The notes beneath the pieces were generated by a model. The model saw only the letters and a list, made by a program, of their open reading frames with translations. It had not been told where the DNA came from and made no database searches. DNA of 59,020 bases from Flammeovirgaceae bacterium UBA1842 (GTDB lineage Bacteria > Bacteroidota > Bacteroidia > Cytophagales > Cyclobacteriaceae), in the NCBI GenBank assembly GCA_002338655.1, contig DDIU01000038.1, forward strand, positions 1-59,020, given 5' to 3'. Position numbers and translations under genes: made by a program. Of this stretch, positions 1-9,175 are shown in pieces (within the stretch, counting starts at the first letter, position 1; every line of letters starts with the position of its first letter).

Positions 1-331
1 TTGCACCCTTTGGAACGCTCAAATTCATGAGCTATATTCACCATTCAAGGCACACACATAGCTAGCAGCGCATATGCTTAAGTGCTTTGCTGGTTTGTGA
101 CTACGACTTATTCATTCTGTGTATACATTCTTAGCTTTAAGTTGTAGGTCTTCCTTGGTCTACTTGCAGTTTGTAGAGCCCTCGAGCAGACTCGGGCGGG
201 ATAGACGCAGAAAACGTCTTTGCCAAAGTCTCTGCAACTTGGCTCAAAACACAGAATTCATTACTTTGCGTGCAAATCAGTCTGGGTAGTGGCATTCGCG
301 TGCTAGCCAGGCGTTAGCAAGCATTAGAAAA
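1..331. other. Gene-free, hairpin-rich left flank of a cassette-like ORF
   Basis: No convincing coding region is visible here. The stretch holds several short hairpins: a CTCGAG/CTCGGG stem at 181-196, AGACG/CGTCT at 203-219 and GCCAA/TTGGC at 222-243. It ends in two 9-base arms (302-310 and 314-322) that recur in inverted orientation downstream of the following gene. GC content is visibly higher than in the ORF it precedes. I infer a mobile or recombination-prone flank, not a promoter region of ordinary type. Confidence 0.5.
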
Positions 332-1166
332 ATGAAAATTAAGTCGCAAAAAATAATTGGACAGAATGGAAAAGTGAGAGAGCACTTTGTCAATAAATTC
401 AATACAAAAGGACTTATCGAAAGAACTGAATTTCTTGACGAACACGGACAATTGCAATTCTACTCAGAGTTCGTTTATGATTCTAATGACAACTGCATTT
501 TAAAAAAAGAATTTGATGCTAAAAATGAAATACAGAGTTCTAACCAATGGGAATTTGATGAACAGAATCGAGAGATTAAATTTCTTGAACTTACAGCTGA
601 AAACGTAATTTGGGAATGGTACGAGAAACAATACCCAAATGACAATACAGTTATTTATATCTCAAAAGACGAAACAGGAATAATCAATCATAAGACTATT
701 GAAAACACTAAAACTGGCACGCAAGAAAGATTTGGAGAAGACGGAAAACTGTATGCGACAATAACCAAAGAATATGATAATAGTGGAAGATTGATAAGTT
801 CCAAAACCGTAAACACAAAAAGTAAAGTTACCGAAGAGAATAGATATCGTTATTCAGGATTAACAGAAATCTGGGAACTTTACATTGACGGAAAGTTTAT
901 TAAAACAGAAGAGTATCAAACTGACAAAAACGGGAATCAAATTTATTATGTCAGAAAGAACGATAAAGGAAAAAGTCTTGAATGGTTAAAACGTGAATAT
1001 GATGAATATGGAAATCAAGTTTCAATTGAAAATGGCTTTGAAATTGATAAACCAACGCACAAATCGACAATTGAAATAGAATACTTGAAGAATAAAAACG
1101 CTTGCTAATCGAGTAGCCCGACCTGAGCCATAAGACTCAGGTTGAGGCTCTCATCCGCTGGCTAGC
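302..1166. repeat. Nested inverted repeats bounding a single ORF
   Basis: GCTAGCCAG at 302-310 is the exact reverse complement of CTGGCTAGC at 1158-1166, and TTAGCAAGC at 314-322 is the exact reverse complement of GCTTGCTAA at 1100-1108. The inner right arm contains the stop codon of the enclosed gene. Two independent 9-base matches in the correct nested order are unlikely by chance. The layout is like a gene cassette or a small non-autonomous element. No transposase or integrase lies inside. Confidence 0.6.
332..1108 (+). CDS. YD-like repeat protein of unknown function
   Basis: This 258-residue protein has no signal peptide, no membrane segment and no known catalytic motif. It contains recurring short units rich in Tyr-Asp, Asn-Gly and aromatic residues (for example YDSNDN near residue 49, YDNSGR near 150, YDEYGNQ near 229), which resemble the beta-strand units of YD/RHS or MORN-like proteins. 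Such proteins occur as antitoxin-like or surface-associated accessory proteins in Bacteroidota, but function cannot be assigned. It is AT-rich relative to its flanks and sits alone between nested inverted repeats, suggesting horizontal mobility. The ATG at 332 follows the left repeat arm by only nine bases. Confidence 0.6.
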   Translation: MKIKSQKIIGQNGKVREHFVNKFNTKGLIERTEFLDEHGQLQFYSEFVYDSNDNCILKKEFDAKNEIQSSNQWEFDEQNREIKFLELTAENVIWEWYEKQYPNDNTVIYISKDETGIINHKTIENTKTGTQERFGEDGKLYATITKEYDNSGRLISSKTVNTKSKVTEENRYRYSGLTEIWELYIDGKFIKTEEYQTDKNGNQIYYVRKNDKGKSLEWLKREYDEYGNQVSIENGFEIDKPTHKSTIEIEYLKNKNAC

Positions 1167-1260
1167 GGATACGGGTCTCCCCGACTATGTCGGGGCAGGC
1201 TGTACTTGGCGGTTCGTGAAGCATACTGCAACCGCTCTTTACACCAGTTGTAGCTTTGTC
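1109..1260. other. Hairpin-rich right flank of the cassette-like ORF
   Basis: This non-coding stretch contains three strong stem-loops in a row: CCTGAG/CTCAGG (1122-1141), ATCCGCT/AGCGGAT with a 4-base loop (1153-1170) and CCCCGAC/GTCGGGG with a 3-base loop (1179-1195). A weaker GCGGTT/AACCGC inverted repeat follows around 1210-1236. None is followed by a T-run, so simple Rho-independent termination is not the obvious explanation. It mirrors the left flank in GC-rich character. Confidence 0.5.
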
Positions 1261-1344
1261 GTAATTTAATAGAAGGCTATACTAACTCAAGGCAAATGAC
1301 TAAAGAGTTTCGTTGCTTAATTAAGCTCACAGTAAATTAAAAAA

Positions 1345-2067
1345 ATGAGAATTGCGTATATAACGGACTTACATCTTGATGAACAATTTCCTAAAGATCA
1401 CGGTGTGGACGCTCGAAAAAACTGGCAAAGGATACTAAAAGATGTTGCCTTGCGTAATGTAGATAAAATCATTTTAGGTGGTGACATCGGAGAAAACAGT
1501 GCACATCAATGGTTTTTTGAATCCTTGAATGAATATGATTGGGATATTACACTCGGCAATCATGATCAGTTTCCGGAAGTAATAAAATATGTGATAAAAA
1601 ACAACAAAGAAATTAATGCCTCCGAACACTATTATTCCAAAAAAGATGATTATTTCAATTATCTATTCCTCGATACCAGTTTAGAGAAAATTAGCACACA
1701 GCAATTCAACTGGTTAGAAAATGAAATCGCTGAAAGAAAAAAGATAATAATTTTTGTCCATCACCCAATTCTTTCTGTAGATACTGAGGTTGATAGAAAA
1801 TACCCTTTGTACGGTAGGAAAAAAATAGAAAACCTACTACACAACTGTGGTCAAAAAGTAATTATATTTTGTGGGCATTATCACATGGCCGATCAATCCA
1901 CTAGTAACAATATTGAGCAATTCATTACCCCTGCCAGTTCAGTTCAGCTAGTAAAAAACACAAAAGAACTAGTGCTAAGTGGTGAGGTATTTGGATACAG
2001 AATTATTGAAATAGATAAGGATCAAATTCAGTCAAAGGTTATCATTTTTAAGACAACTGATAATTAA
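1345..2067 (+). CDS. Calcineurin-like metallophosphoesterase
   Basis: A 240-residue protein with the full metallophosphoesterase motif set: D8-x-H10, GGD around D47, GNHD at 71-74, HH at 139-140 and GHYH at 177-180. These residues bind a di-metal centre and hydrolyse phosphomono- or diesters, as in the cyclic-nucleotide phosphodiesterase/Icc-like branch. The substrate cannot be told from sequence. There is no signal peptide, so it is cytoplasmic. It stands alone, about 95 bases before the next gene, and begins right after the repeat-rich cassette flank. Confidence 0.85.
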   Translation: MRIAYITDLHLDEQFPKDHGVDARKNWQRILKDVALRNVDKIILGGDIGENSAHQWFFESLNEYDWDITLGNHDQFPEVIKYVIKNNKEINASEHYYSKKDDYFNYLFLDTSLEKISTQQFNWLENEIAERKKIIIFVHHPILSVDTEVDRKYPLYGRKKIENLLHNCGQKVIIFCGHYHMADQSTSNNIEQFITPASSVQLVKNTKELVLSGEVFGYRIIEIDKDQIQSKVIIFKTTDN

Positions 2068-2161
2068 TGACTCATAAATCTATTATAAAAACTCATCACC
2101 TAGCAGCTAGCACCTGCCAACTTTCATTTATCAACTGATCTAATTAGCTTTCATACAACAT

Positions 2162-2530
2162 ATGATTCGAGAAGTTGAAAACTATTACTTAAACAAAGAA
2201 GAACCCATCAAGGGCTGCCTACTAGCTTTGAGAAGTATTATCCTCGAACAAGATCCAAATGTTACCGAAACAAAGAAGTACGGCATGCCCTGCTTCTGCT
2301 ATAAGAAAAAAATGTTCTGCTATCTATGGACGGATAAAAAGACCACAGAACCCTACCTTCTGTTCGTTGAAGGGAAACACCTTGACCATCCTAAACTGGA
2401 AGAGGGCAACCGGGCTAGAATGAAAATATTTAGGGTAAACCCTAATCAAGACCTGCCATTAAAGACAATTGATTTGTTGCTAAAAAGTGCCTTAGATTTG
2501 TATAGAAATGGAACGATAAAAGTTAAATAA
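2162..2530 (+). CDS. DUF1801 (YdhG-like) domain protein
   Basis: A 122-residue soluble protein that matches the DUF1801 pattern: an N-terminal helix leading into LRSIILEQDPNVTETKKYGMP, then a strand-rich segment with Cys and aromatic residues, and a C-terminal basic helix. Family members are small cytoplasmic proteins, some thought to bind iron or other ligands, with no settled biochemical role. The reading frame ends eight bases before the next gene, so the two are probably co-transcribed. Confidence 0.75.
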   Translation: MIREVENYYLNKEEPIKGCLLALRSIILEQDPNVTETKKYGMPCFCYKKKMFCYLWTDKKTTEPYLLFVEGKHLDHPKLEEGNRARMKIFRVNPNQDLPLKTIDLLLKSALDLYRNGTIKVK

Positions 2531-2538
2531 TACTGACT

Positions 2539-3084
2539 ATGGAAAAGAGAAATAGTGTTTTCATAGCCACCAGTCTTGATGGCTATATCGCAGATAAAAA
2601 TGGTGGTATTGATTGGCTTGACAGCACCCCCAATACGGAAAACTCTGACATGGGGTATTTTCGATTTATGAAGCACATAGATGCTATGGTGATGGGACGA
2701 AACACATTTGACACCGTGTGTGGTTTCGATGTAGAATGGCCTTATACTGTTCCTGTATTTGTATTAAGTAATTCTTTGCAGGAGATTCCAGCCAAATATC
2801 AAGGTAAGGCTCATTTGGTAAAAGGTAGTTTATCAGAAGTATTGTCCACTATTCATAAGCAAAACTACCATCGCCTTTATATAGATGGCGGAATTACCAT
2901 TCAGCAATTTTTAAATGAAGACCTAATCGATGAGATGATCATCACCACGATACCCGTGCTTTTAGGGGACGGTATATCCCTCTTTTCAGCTCTCAATCAT
3001 GAAATGTACTTTGAGCTTGTAAAATCAGAAGTTCACCTTAACCAGTTGGTTCAGAGTCATTATACTAGAAAGAGACCACAATAA
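2539..3084 (+). CDS. Dihydrofolate reductase-like protein (RibD C-terminal family)
   Basis: This 181-residue protein carries the SLDGYIA...GGIDWL N-terminal signature (residues 12-27), the MGRNTFDTV segment near residue 51 and a DGG nucleotide-binding turn near residue 117, typical of the RibD-C/YyaP-YwjB reductases. These proteins share the DHFR fold and bind NADPH, but most are not true folate reductases and substrates are unknown. It follows the DUF1801 gene by 8 bases and is followed by a hairpin terminator at 3083-3114. Confidence 0.85.
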   Translation: MEKRNSVFIATSLDGYIADKNGGIDWLDSTPNTENSDMGYFRFMKHIDAMVMGRNTFDTVCGFDVEWPYTVPVFVLSNSLQEIPAKYQGKAHLVKGSLSEVLSTIHKQNYHRLYIDGGITIQQFLNEDLIDEMIITTIPVLLGDGISLFSALNHEMYFELVKSEVHLNQLVQSHYTRKRPQ

Positions 3085-3114
3085 AAAAGGCCGACTTTTC
3101 AGCCAGCCTTTTTT
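3083..3114. terminator. Bidirectional Rho-independent terminator
   Basis: AAAAAAGGC at 3083-3091 pairs with GCCTTTTTT at 3106-3114 around a 14-base loop. A- and T-runs on opposite sides let it serve both the reductase-like gene on the plus strand and the S9 peptidase gene converging from the minus strand. The left arm overlaps the upstream stop codon. Confidence 0.8.
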
Positions 3115-3125
3115 ACTAGCTAATT

Positions 3126-5486
3126 CTACTTTTTCAATAAAGTCTTATTAAATAGCTCAAAGATCCTTCTGTACTCATCCGCCCAACTAGAAGCTTCAAT
3201 AAAACCATGGCTTTCCATAGGGAATACTGCCATCTCCCAGTTCTCTTTCCCCAATTCGATCAACCGTTGTGACAATCTCACCACATCTTGAAAATGCACA
3301 TTGGTATCGACCATACCGTGTAGGATCAACAGGTTACCCTTTAGCCCCTCTGCAAAGTAAAGAGGTGAACTGCGTGCATAGGCTAGGCTATCTTGCGTAG
3401 GCGTATTCAAAATATTGGAGGTATATCCGTGATTATAATGTGACCAGTCTGTAACTGATCTTAATGCCGCACCACTTTTAAAGGTATCAGCTTCTTTAAA
3501 CAGGGCCATTAAGGTGATAAAACCACCATACGAGCCGCCATAGAGGCCTATCCTATCTTTATCAACGCCATGTTGTTCAACGAGGTACTTAGCTCCATCT
3601 ACCTGATCACTTAGATCTTTACCCCCCATGTGGCGGTAAATTGCGGTACGCCAATCACGGCCATAACCCGCACTGGCACGGAAGTCAATTGCTAAAACGG
3701 TATAACCATTGTCCGCCAACATATTGTTAAACATATACTCACGGAAGTAAGAAGGCCACCAACGGTGTACATTTTGTAAATAGCCTGCTCCATGCACAAA
3801 GATGACTGCCGCTCCGTTTTTCTTATCGGCCGCAGGTTCATATAATGTAGCCGGTACTTTAGCCCCATCAGCCGCTTCAAACTGAATGATTTCAGGGTCA
3901 CGCCATTTATAAGAATTAAATTCTTTAGTTGTGGAAGTAGTCAACTGCTCCATTTTAGCTCCAGCCTGGTTAGGCATCAAATACACCTCCCAAGGTTTGT
4001 TGCTATAGGAATATCGAACAGCCAATTTTTTCTCATCTGGAGATACAGTCACTTCATGACCACCTTTCAGGGAAGTGATTTGCACCATTTTCCCTCCTTT
4101 TACCGGTAGGTGATAAAAATGCTGCTCATGAGGGCTCACCATATTGCTGGTTAGGTAAAATGTCTTTTTGTCCTTTGAAAGCTGCACATCCAGTATCTCA
4201 AAATCACCTTTGGTTAAGGCCTTAGTTTTACCATTATTGACATTAGCGGTGTATAAATGCGAATAGCCCGTCACCTCAGATTGAAAATAGATATTGTCAT
4301 TATCAATCCAGCCAATGACTCCATTGGCAAACCAACCTACCCCAGGGCCACCAATCCACGCATCATCATGCTGCCTGTCGATCAACTTCAGTTGGCCACT
4401 GGCCAAATCAAGGGTCATTATCCAACGGTCTTTGTTGTCTTGTGATGTGATGTTCATTACTGCCTTACCATCGTTTGAAAATATAGGCTGACCAATGATC
4501 ACACTCCGGGGTTTATCAAAAGTATCCTTATACTCTGAAGGGTTTTTAGCATAGTCCTTCATAAACTTAGGTTTATCAAAAATGCCTTCAATGTTATCGG
4601 TTTTTATTTGATAGGTGGTATCGCCTTTTATGTCATATACCCATGATTCAAATTCATTTTCTGGGCCACCTACATTTGGCCTTGCACGTAGTTCCTCGGT
4701 ATAACTGGATTCTGTTACATAATCAGGAACCATAGTGTTTTTGGCTTTCGCATCTTTATAAATGCGATATACCACATATTGCAAATCAGGGGAAGGCCAC
4801 ATGCCTGCCAATTTTAAATCTCCGGTATAAATTGTTTTAGGCCTTTTTGGCTCAATTAACTCATTTCTGTATTTACGTGCATCACGCTCTCCTTTTCGCT
4901 TTCGCAAAATCTCGATATTGGCCATTTGATCATTTTCAAGCCATTCTGCGGCTGCATCTTTCTTACTGCTTCTCTTATTTCCATCTTTAAAATCTGTCAG
5001 TTGCTTCAGGCTTCCGTCACTTATTGTCCATGAATAAAGGTTATTGTCCAGGTTAAAAATCACGGACTTTTCATCACCTGAAAAACCCGGGTTCGATTCC
5101 CTGACAAGGGTATTGGTGATTTGTCTAACTGCAAAATTTTTATTGTCCATAAGGAAAATGTCCCCATTGGACGCATAGACTTTTTTGCCGTAATCTTTGG
5201 TATACTCCCCATCATCGGTCAGTGCCTTCAATTCATCAATTGTCAGTTTACTGATTTTTTTGGTGGCTACATCGGCTTTATAGGTAGAGCGCAATGTATC
5301 CCCATCAGGATTCCAGCTGAAATAAATGTACTTGCTATCGTCAGACCAACGTACATTGCCTGGTAAATAGCCTACAAAATCTTCGCCCTTCATGATCTCA
5401 CGAAGTACGAGTTGCGAATCATTTTGGGCCTGTGCCCCAAGGGTAAGTCCCGTTAATACTAAAAGAAGTGTAAAAAGATTTTTCAT
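3126..5486 (-). CDS. Exported S9 family prolyl oligopeptidase / dipeptidyl peptidase
   Basis: A 786-residue serine peptidase with an N-terminal signal peptide (residues 1-20, ending in GAQA), a long WD/beta-propeller-like region (about 40-530) and a C-terminal alpha/beta-hydrolase domain. The catalytic triad is visible: Ser652 in GGSYGG, Asp727 in HGMVDTN and His760 in ESHGF. The family cleaves short peptides, often after proline, and Bacteroidota versions act in the periplasm on imported or host peptides. It is monocistronic, ending against the 3083-3114 terminator. The closest subfamily is DPP IV-like, but exact specificity is not readable. Confidence 0.9.
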   Translation of the reverse strand: MKNLFTLLLVLTGLTLGAQAQNDSQLVLREIMKGEDFVGYLPGNVRWSDDSKYIYFSWNPDGDTLRSTYKADVATKKISKLTIDELKALTDDGEYTKDYGKKVYASNGDIFLMDNKNFAVRQITNTLVRESNPGFSGDEKSVIFNLDNNLYSWTISDGSLKQLTDFKDGNKRSSKKDAAAEWLENDQMANIEILRKRKGERDARKYRNELIEPKRPKTIYTGDLKLAGMWPSPDLQYVVYRIYKDAKAKNTMVPDYVTESSYTEELRARPNVGGPENEFESWVYDIKGDTTYQIKTDNIEGIFDKPKFMKDYAKNPSEYKDTFDKPRSVIIGQPIFSNDGKAVMNITSQDNKDRWIMTLDLASGQLKLIDRQHDDAWIGGPGVGWFANGVIGWIDNDNIYFQSEVTGYSHLYTANVNNGKTKALTKGDFEILDVQLSKDKKTFYLTSNMVSPHEQHFYHLPVKGGKMVQITSLKGGHEVTVSPDEKKLAVRYSYSNKPWEVYLMPNQAGAKMEQLTTSTTKEFNSYKWRDPEIIQFEAADGAKVPATLYEPAADKKNGAAVIFVHGAGYLQNVHRWWPSYFREYMFNNMLADNGYTVLAIDFRASAGYGRDWRTAIYRHMGGKDLSDQVDGAKYLVEQHGVDKDRIGLYGGSYGGFITLMALFKEADTFKSGAALRSVTDWSHYNHGYTSNILNTPTQDSLAYARSSPLYFAEGLKGNLLILHGMVDTNVHFQDVVRLSQRLIELGKENWEMAVFPMESHGFIEASSWADEYRRIFELFNKTLLKK

Positions 5487-5675
5487 AGTTATAGTTTATT
5501 CAATCGCATAAATGTAACCCTTTATAACCCTCAATAGAAAGTGGAATTTGACGAATGGTTAAGATCGATTGCAAAGTCCCACCTATTTCTAAACTAATGA
5601 ATAGGGATATTAAAAAGACAATTACAACCAAATAGTAAAGGCCCTTGCTTCTGATATGCTTTTATTAAGGATTTA

Positions 5676-6593
5676 TTGCAAATTTCTTTTTATATTGACT
5701 GCTTGTTTAGTTCTCTCTTATATAATCCAGCGCTTTCTTTTAAAGATCAACGCATCTTCAAGATTTTTAATATCATGCAAGTTCTTGCTATCGTGGTATT
5801 GACCTTAATTTCTGGGTTTTTATTGAGTATTGGTGCCATATTGCCATTTTGGATTTGCATTGGTGAAATTGTAGTATTCTCAATGCTCTTAATCATTCAC
5901 TTAAAAGGCCATTATCTGATCTCCAGATACATATTTTTCAGTTTTGCGATCATAATGCAAGTCTTTGGCAGCTTAATACATGGAGAGAATGGAGGGTACG
6001 ATTTCCTGTTTTTAGTAACCGCACTTTCACCTGTCTTATTCTTTGAAAAAAGATCCCATTATTTATCCTTATTTATTTTTAGTACGCTCACATTCATTAT
6101 TGTTAAAGTATTATACAACTATGTTGAACCTGAATTTCCCCTTGAAAGAGCGATATTCCCTTACTATACAAATATCATAACGAGTGCACTTCTTATCTAT
6201 TTCGGATATGTTCTTTTCAAATCAGAACATTTGAAATATGAACAGGAACTTCAGGAGCAAAAAGATATGATTTACCATCAAAGGGATACACTGCTAGGCA
6301 CAAAAATCCAATTGGAAGAATTATTACAGGTGAGCACAAAGAAACTGAAAGAACAGAATCAAGGGATTAGCAAATATGCATACCTAAACTCTCACAAGGC
6401 AAGAAGCCCTCTGGCGCGTATATTGGGACTGGTAAACCTCACACAATATGAAGATTTAGATGAAGAACAAACGAGGAGTTATTATTTTAATGAGCTTAAG
6501 AGCAATGCCAAAGAACTTGATAGTGTTCTAACAGAAATAAGTGATATTCTAAACCGAGATCTTGAAAATGATGGGGACGAATTAGCCTCTTAG
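5676..6593 (+). CDS. Membrane protein with a histidine-kinase DHp-like segment but no ATPase domain
   Basis: A 305-residue protein with about six hydrophobic segments in residues 34-200, a short coiled coil (about 205-240) and a helix-pair region containing LNSHKARSPLARILGL (about 240-256), which looks like the H-box of a histidine kinase dimerisation domain. The chain stops after the second helix; no N, G1 or G2 ATP-binding boxes follow. It therefore cannot autophosphorylate by itself. It may be phosphorylated in trans or act as a dimerisation partner (inference). The start is a TTG; an in-frame stop lies just upstream and the next ATG (5775) would cut conserved-looking sequence. It converges on the neighbouring kinase gene with a 2-base gap. 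Confidence 0.65.
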   Translation: MQISFYIDCLFSSLLYNPALSFKDQRIFKIFNIMQVLAIVVLTLISGFLLSIGAILPFWICIGEIVVFSMLLIIHLKGHYLISRYIFFSFAIIMQVFGSLIHGENGGYDFLFLVTALSPVLFFEKRSHYLSLFIFSTLTFIIVKVLYNYVEPEFPLERAIFPYYTNIITSALLIYFGYVLFKSEHLKYEQELQEQKDMIYHQRDTLLGTKIQLEELLQVSTKKLKEQNQGISKYAYLNSHKARSPLARILGLVNLTQYEDLDEEQTRSYYFNELKSNAKELDSVLTEISDILNRDLENDGDELAS

Positions 6594-6595
6594 GT

Positions 6596-9073
6596 TTATG
6601 ACTGGAATTCCACAATGAAATTAGCCCCTTTGCCTGCTTCACTTTCACACCACACTTTACCATTGAGTACTTCTACATATTTTTTTACAATGGAGAGACC
6701 CAGTCCGGTAGAGTCTTCCCCTGCCGTAGGCCGTGCCTTCAATTTGTGATATTTATCAAATAGTTTCTTCATATCCTCCTTATCAATTCCCTGCCCATGA
6801 TCAATGAATTCCATCCGTACATTTTTATTTATGATACTTAACTTCACTGTAACTTCAGCCCCTATTGGTGAATATTTGATCGCATTGGAGAGTAGGTTTT
6901 GAATAACCTCCGCAGTAAGTGTCCGGTCCAGTTTCATAATTGGAAGGCCCTCATCAATTTCCTCATTGATTTTAATGCTTTTATTTGCTGCCAATATTTT
7001 AAACTGACCCACGGATTCCCGAAGCAGTTCCGCAAGATTAATGTCTTCCAAATCTATATTCAGTGTTTTGGATTCAATGGCATTCACATCCAAAATTTTC
7101 GTTACCATGTTCTTAAGCCGATTGGCCGATTGGTCAATTTTGGCAATGTAATCCTGTTGCTCGGTATCCTGATTTTTTGCTGTTAGTTTTACAATATCCA
7201 ATATGCCAATGATTTGATTGAGCGGGCTTTTTAAATCATGGGCTACTATATTGATCAGATCGTTCTTTTCTTCATTAAGCTGAACAAGTGACTTATTGAT
7301 ATCTTCTATGTGCTCCTTTTGACGGTTGATCTCCAGAAACTGATTTTCCAGTTTCTTATTGTCTTGCCGTTTAATGAAATACATAAGTAAAATCAATAAT
7401 AGGATAATTAAGAATAATACAGCCGCCCCTGTAAGATACTTTTGACGGGTTGCGCCTCTTTCCAATTTTGATTGCTGAAGTTCAAGTTTAGATTTTTGAA
7501 GCTCAATTTCCTGATTGCGTTCCTGCTCAAGTAAGGCATTCTTCTGCAACTCAATGGTTTGTAAATCCCTTTTTTGCTCAAGCAATAATATCTCCTGACT
7601 TTTACGTTTCGTCTCCAGCTGTTCTTGTTGGAGCTGTAGTCGCTGTAGGCTCCTTTCCTGTAAAAGTTGGTCATTTTTGAGTGAAATATTTTGCAACTCC
7701 TTTTCCCTTAATAGCAACTCTATTTCATTCTTTTCATTTTCAGCCCTCACTTTTTCATTGCGCAATTCAAGTGCATTCATCTCCTGATCAATGATGCTGA
7801 GTTTCGATTCTTTTTCAGTGGAACTTACAACATATTCCTTGTACTTCTCCCTTTCCTGAGCTAGTTGCTCACGGTACAAAAGACTATCTTTTATGAGCGA
7901 ATATTGCTCATATCTTTCTAATGCTGACTTATAATCACCGGTCTTTTGATAAATGTCAGACATCCTTTTGTAATTGGTGGCGAGCATCCTTTTATTGTCG
8001 CTACCCTGAAGGAGGTCTATCGCCTTTTGGGTTTGCTCCAGTGCTTCTTTATTCTTTCCAAGGTTGTAATTGATAGAGGCAAGATAGTTATGCATAACGG
8101 CTATTTCTACCGGTGTCCCCCGTTTTTCTTTGAGCTTAAGTGCTTCATTAAAACTTCTCATTGAATTACGATAATCACCAAGGGATTGATAAATCACCCC
8201 TATGTTGATCATGTTGGAAACAATATTATTGTCGTGGTTGCCCTTGCGATTCAACTGCTGGTTAATGACCAGTGCCTGTTTATAATAATCAAGCGATTTG
8301 TTGAGGTCATTTAAATCTTTATAAAGAGAGCCGATCGCATTTAAGCTTACAGCAGCATTTACGGTGTCCTTTAACTGCCTATTAAGATCAAGTATTTCAA
8401 AATTATACTTGATAGCGTTTTCAAAATCTTTTTGTTGATTATAAATAAGTGCCATTTGCTTAAGCGTAGCTAATGCTGATGTTGTATTTCCATTCCCCTT
8501 TCCAATCGAAAGTACCTGTTGATAGTATGTAAGGGCCGCTGTATATTCACCTAGTCTTAAGTGGGTTTCGGCAAGCCTATTCAATAAATCAATTTGAGCC
8601 ACCCCAAATGGCCTTTGGTTTAATTCCAGCGCATTATTAAAGTATGTCAATGCCTTTTCAGGGATGCCCCAATCAAAAAACAACTGACCTAGCCGGTCAT
8701 TGACAGTTAACAGATCCTGCTTATTTTCCTGTTTTTCAATCTCTGATAGCGCCTGTAAATAGCAATTTAGGCCTGTAGGAAAATCCGATTTGGCTTTATA
8801 CCCATCCGCCACAATCAGTAAGCTATTAATAATCCCATTTTGGTATGATAAATTATTGGATTTATTGAGGGCATCCTTTGCCAGGGCAATTGCATAATCA
8901 TATTTGAAATCAGACAATCCACCCTTTGCCTGTTGAATGATCGAATCGACTTCCAATATATCCTGTCGGCTATTCTGACTAAAGGTAAACTGAGGAAAAA
9001 TTCCACAGAGTATAATGACAAGACCAATGGCTTTTAAGTCAAGAGGGGCAACAGATTGGCCTAATAATATCAT
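6596..9073 (-). CDS. TPR-containing sensor histidine kinase
   Basis: An 825-residue kinase. Hydrophobic N terminus (about 14-32, signal-like), tetratricopeptide repeats from about 55 to 395, a long glutamine/leucine-rich coiled coil (400-540), one transmembrane segment (547-567), a HisKA domain with H612 in VAHDLKSPL, and an HATPase domain with N-box near 726-730, DHGQGID (758-764) and GLGLSIV (790-796). This is the common Bacteroidota layout of a periplasmic TPR sensor linked to a cytoplasmic kinase. No response regulator gene is adjacent, so its partner is encoded elsewhere. The ligand is unknown. Confidence 0.9.
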   Translation of the reverse strand: MILLGQSVAPLDLKAIGLVIILCGIFPQFTFSQNSRQDILEVDSIIQQAKGGLSDFKYDYAIALAKDALNKSNNLSYQNGIINSLLIVADGYKAKSDFPTGLNCYLQALSEIEKQENKQDLLTVNDRLGQLFFDWGIPEKALTYFNNALELNQRPFGVAQIDLLNRLAETHLRLGEYTAALTYYQQVLSIGKGNGNTTSALATLKQMALIYNQQKDFENAIKYNFEILDLNRQLKDTVNAAVSLNAIGSLYKDLNDLNKSLDYYKQALVINQQLNRKGNHDNNIVSNMINIGVIYQSLGDYRNSMRSFNEALKLKEKRGTPVEIAVMHNYLASINYNLGKNKEALEQTQKAIDLLQGSDNKRMLATNYKRMSDIYQKTGDYKSALERYEQYSLIKDSLLYREQLAQEREKYKEYVVSSTEKESKLSIIDQEMNALELRNEKVRAENEKNEIELLLREKELQNISLKNDQLLQERSLQRLQLQQEQLETKRKSQEILLLEQKRDLQTIELQKNALLEQERNQEIELQKSKLELQQSKLERGATRQKYLTGAAVLFLIILLLILLMYFIKRQDNKKLENQFLEINRQKEHIEDINKSLVQLNEEKNDLINIVAHDLKSPLNQIIGILDIVKLTAKNQDTEQQDYIAKIDQSANRLKNMVTKILDVNAIESKTLNIDLEDINLAELLRESVGQFKILAANKSIKINEEIDEGLPIMKLDRTLTAEVIQNLLSNAIKYSPIGAEVTVKLSIINKNVRMEFIDHGQGIDKEDMKKLFDKYHKLKARPTAGEDSTGLGLSIVKKYVEVLNGKVWCESEAGKGANFIVEFQS

Positions 9074-9175
9074 ATTTATAAGTTAGCCATATAACTTAAT
9101 AAAGGAAATAGAAATGAGGTATCATTTTCGGATTGGCTAATATTTAGGCTGACTTTTTGATTGCTTAATGTATTG

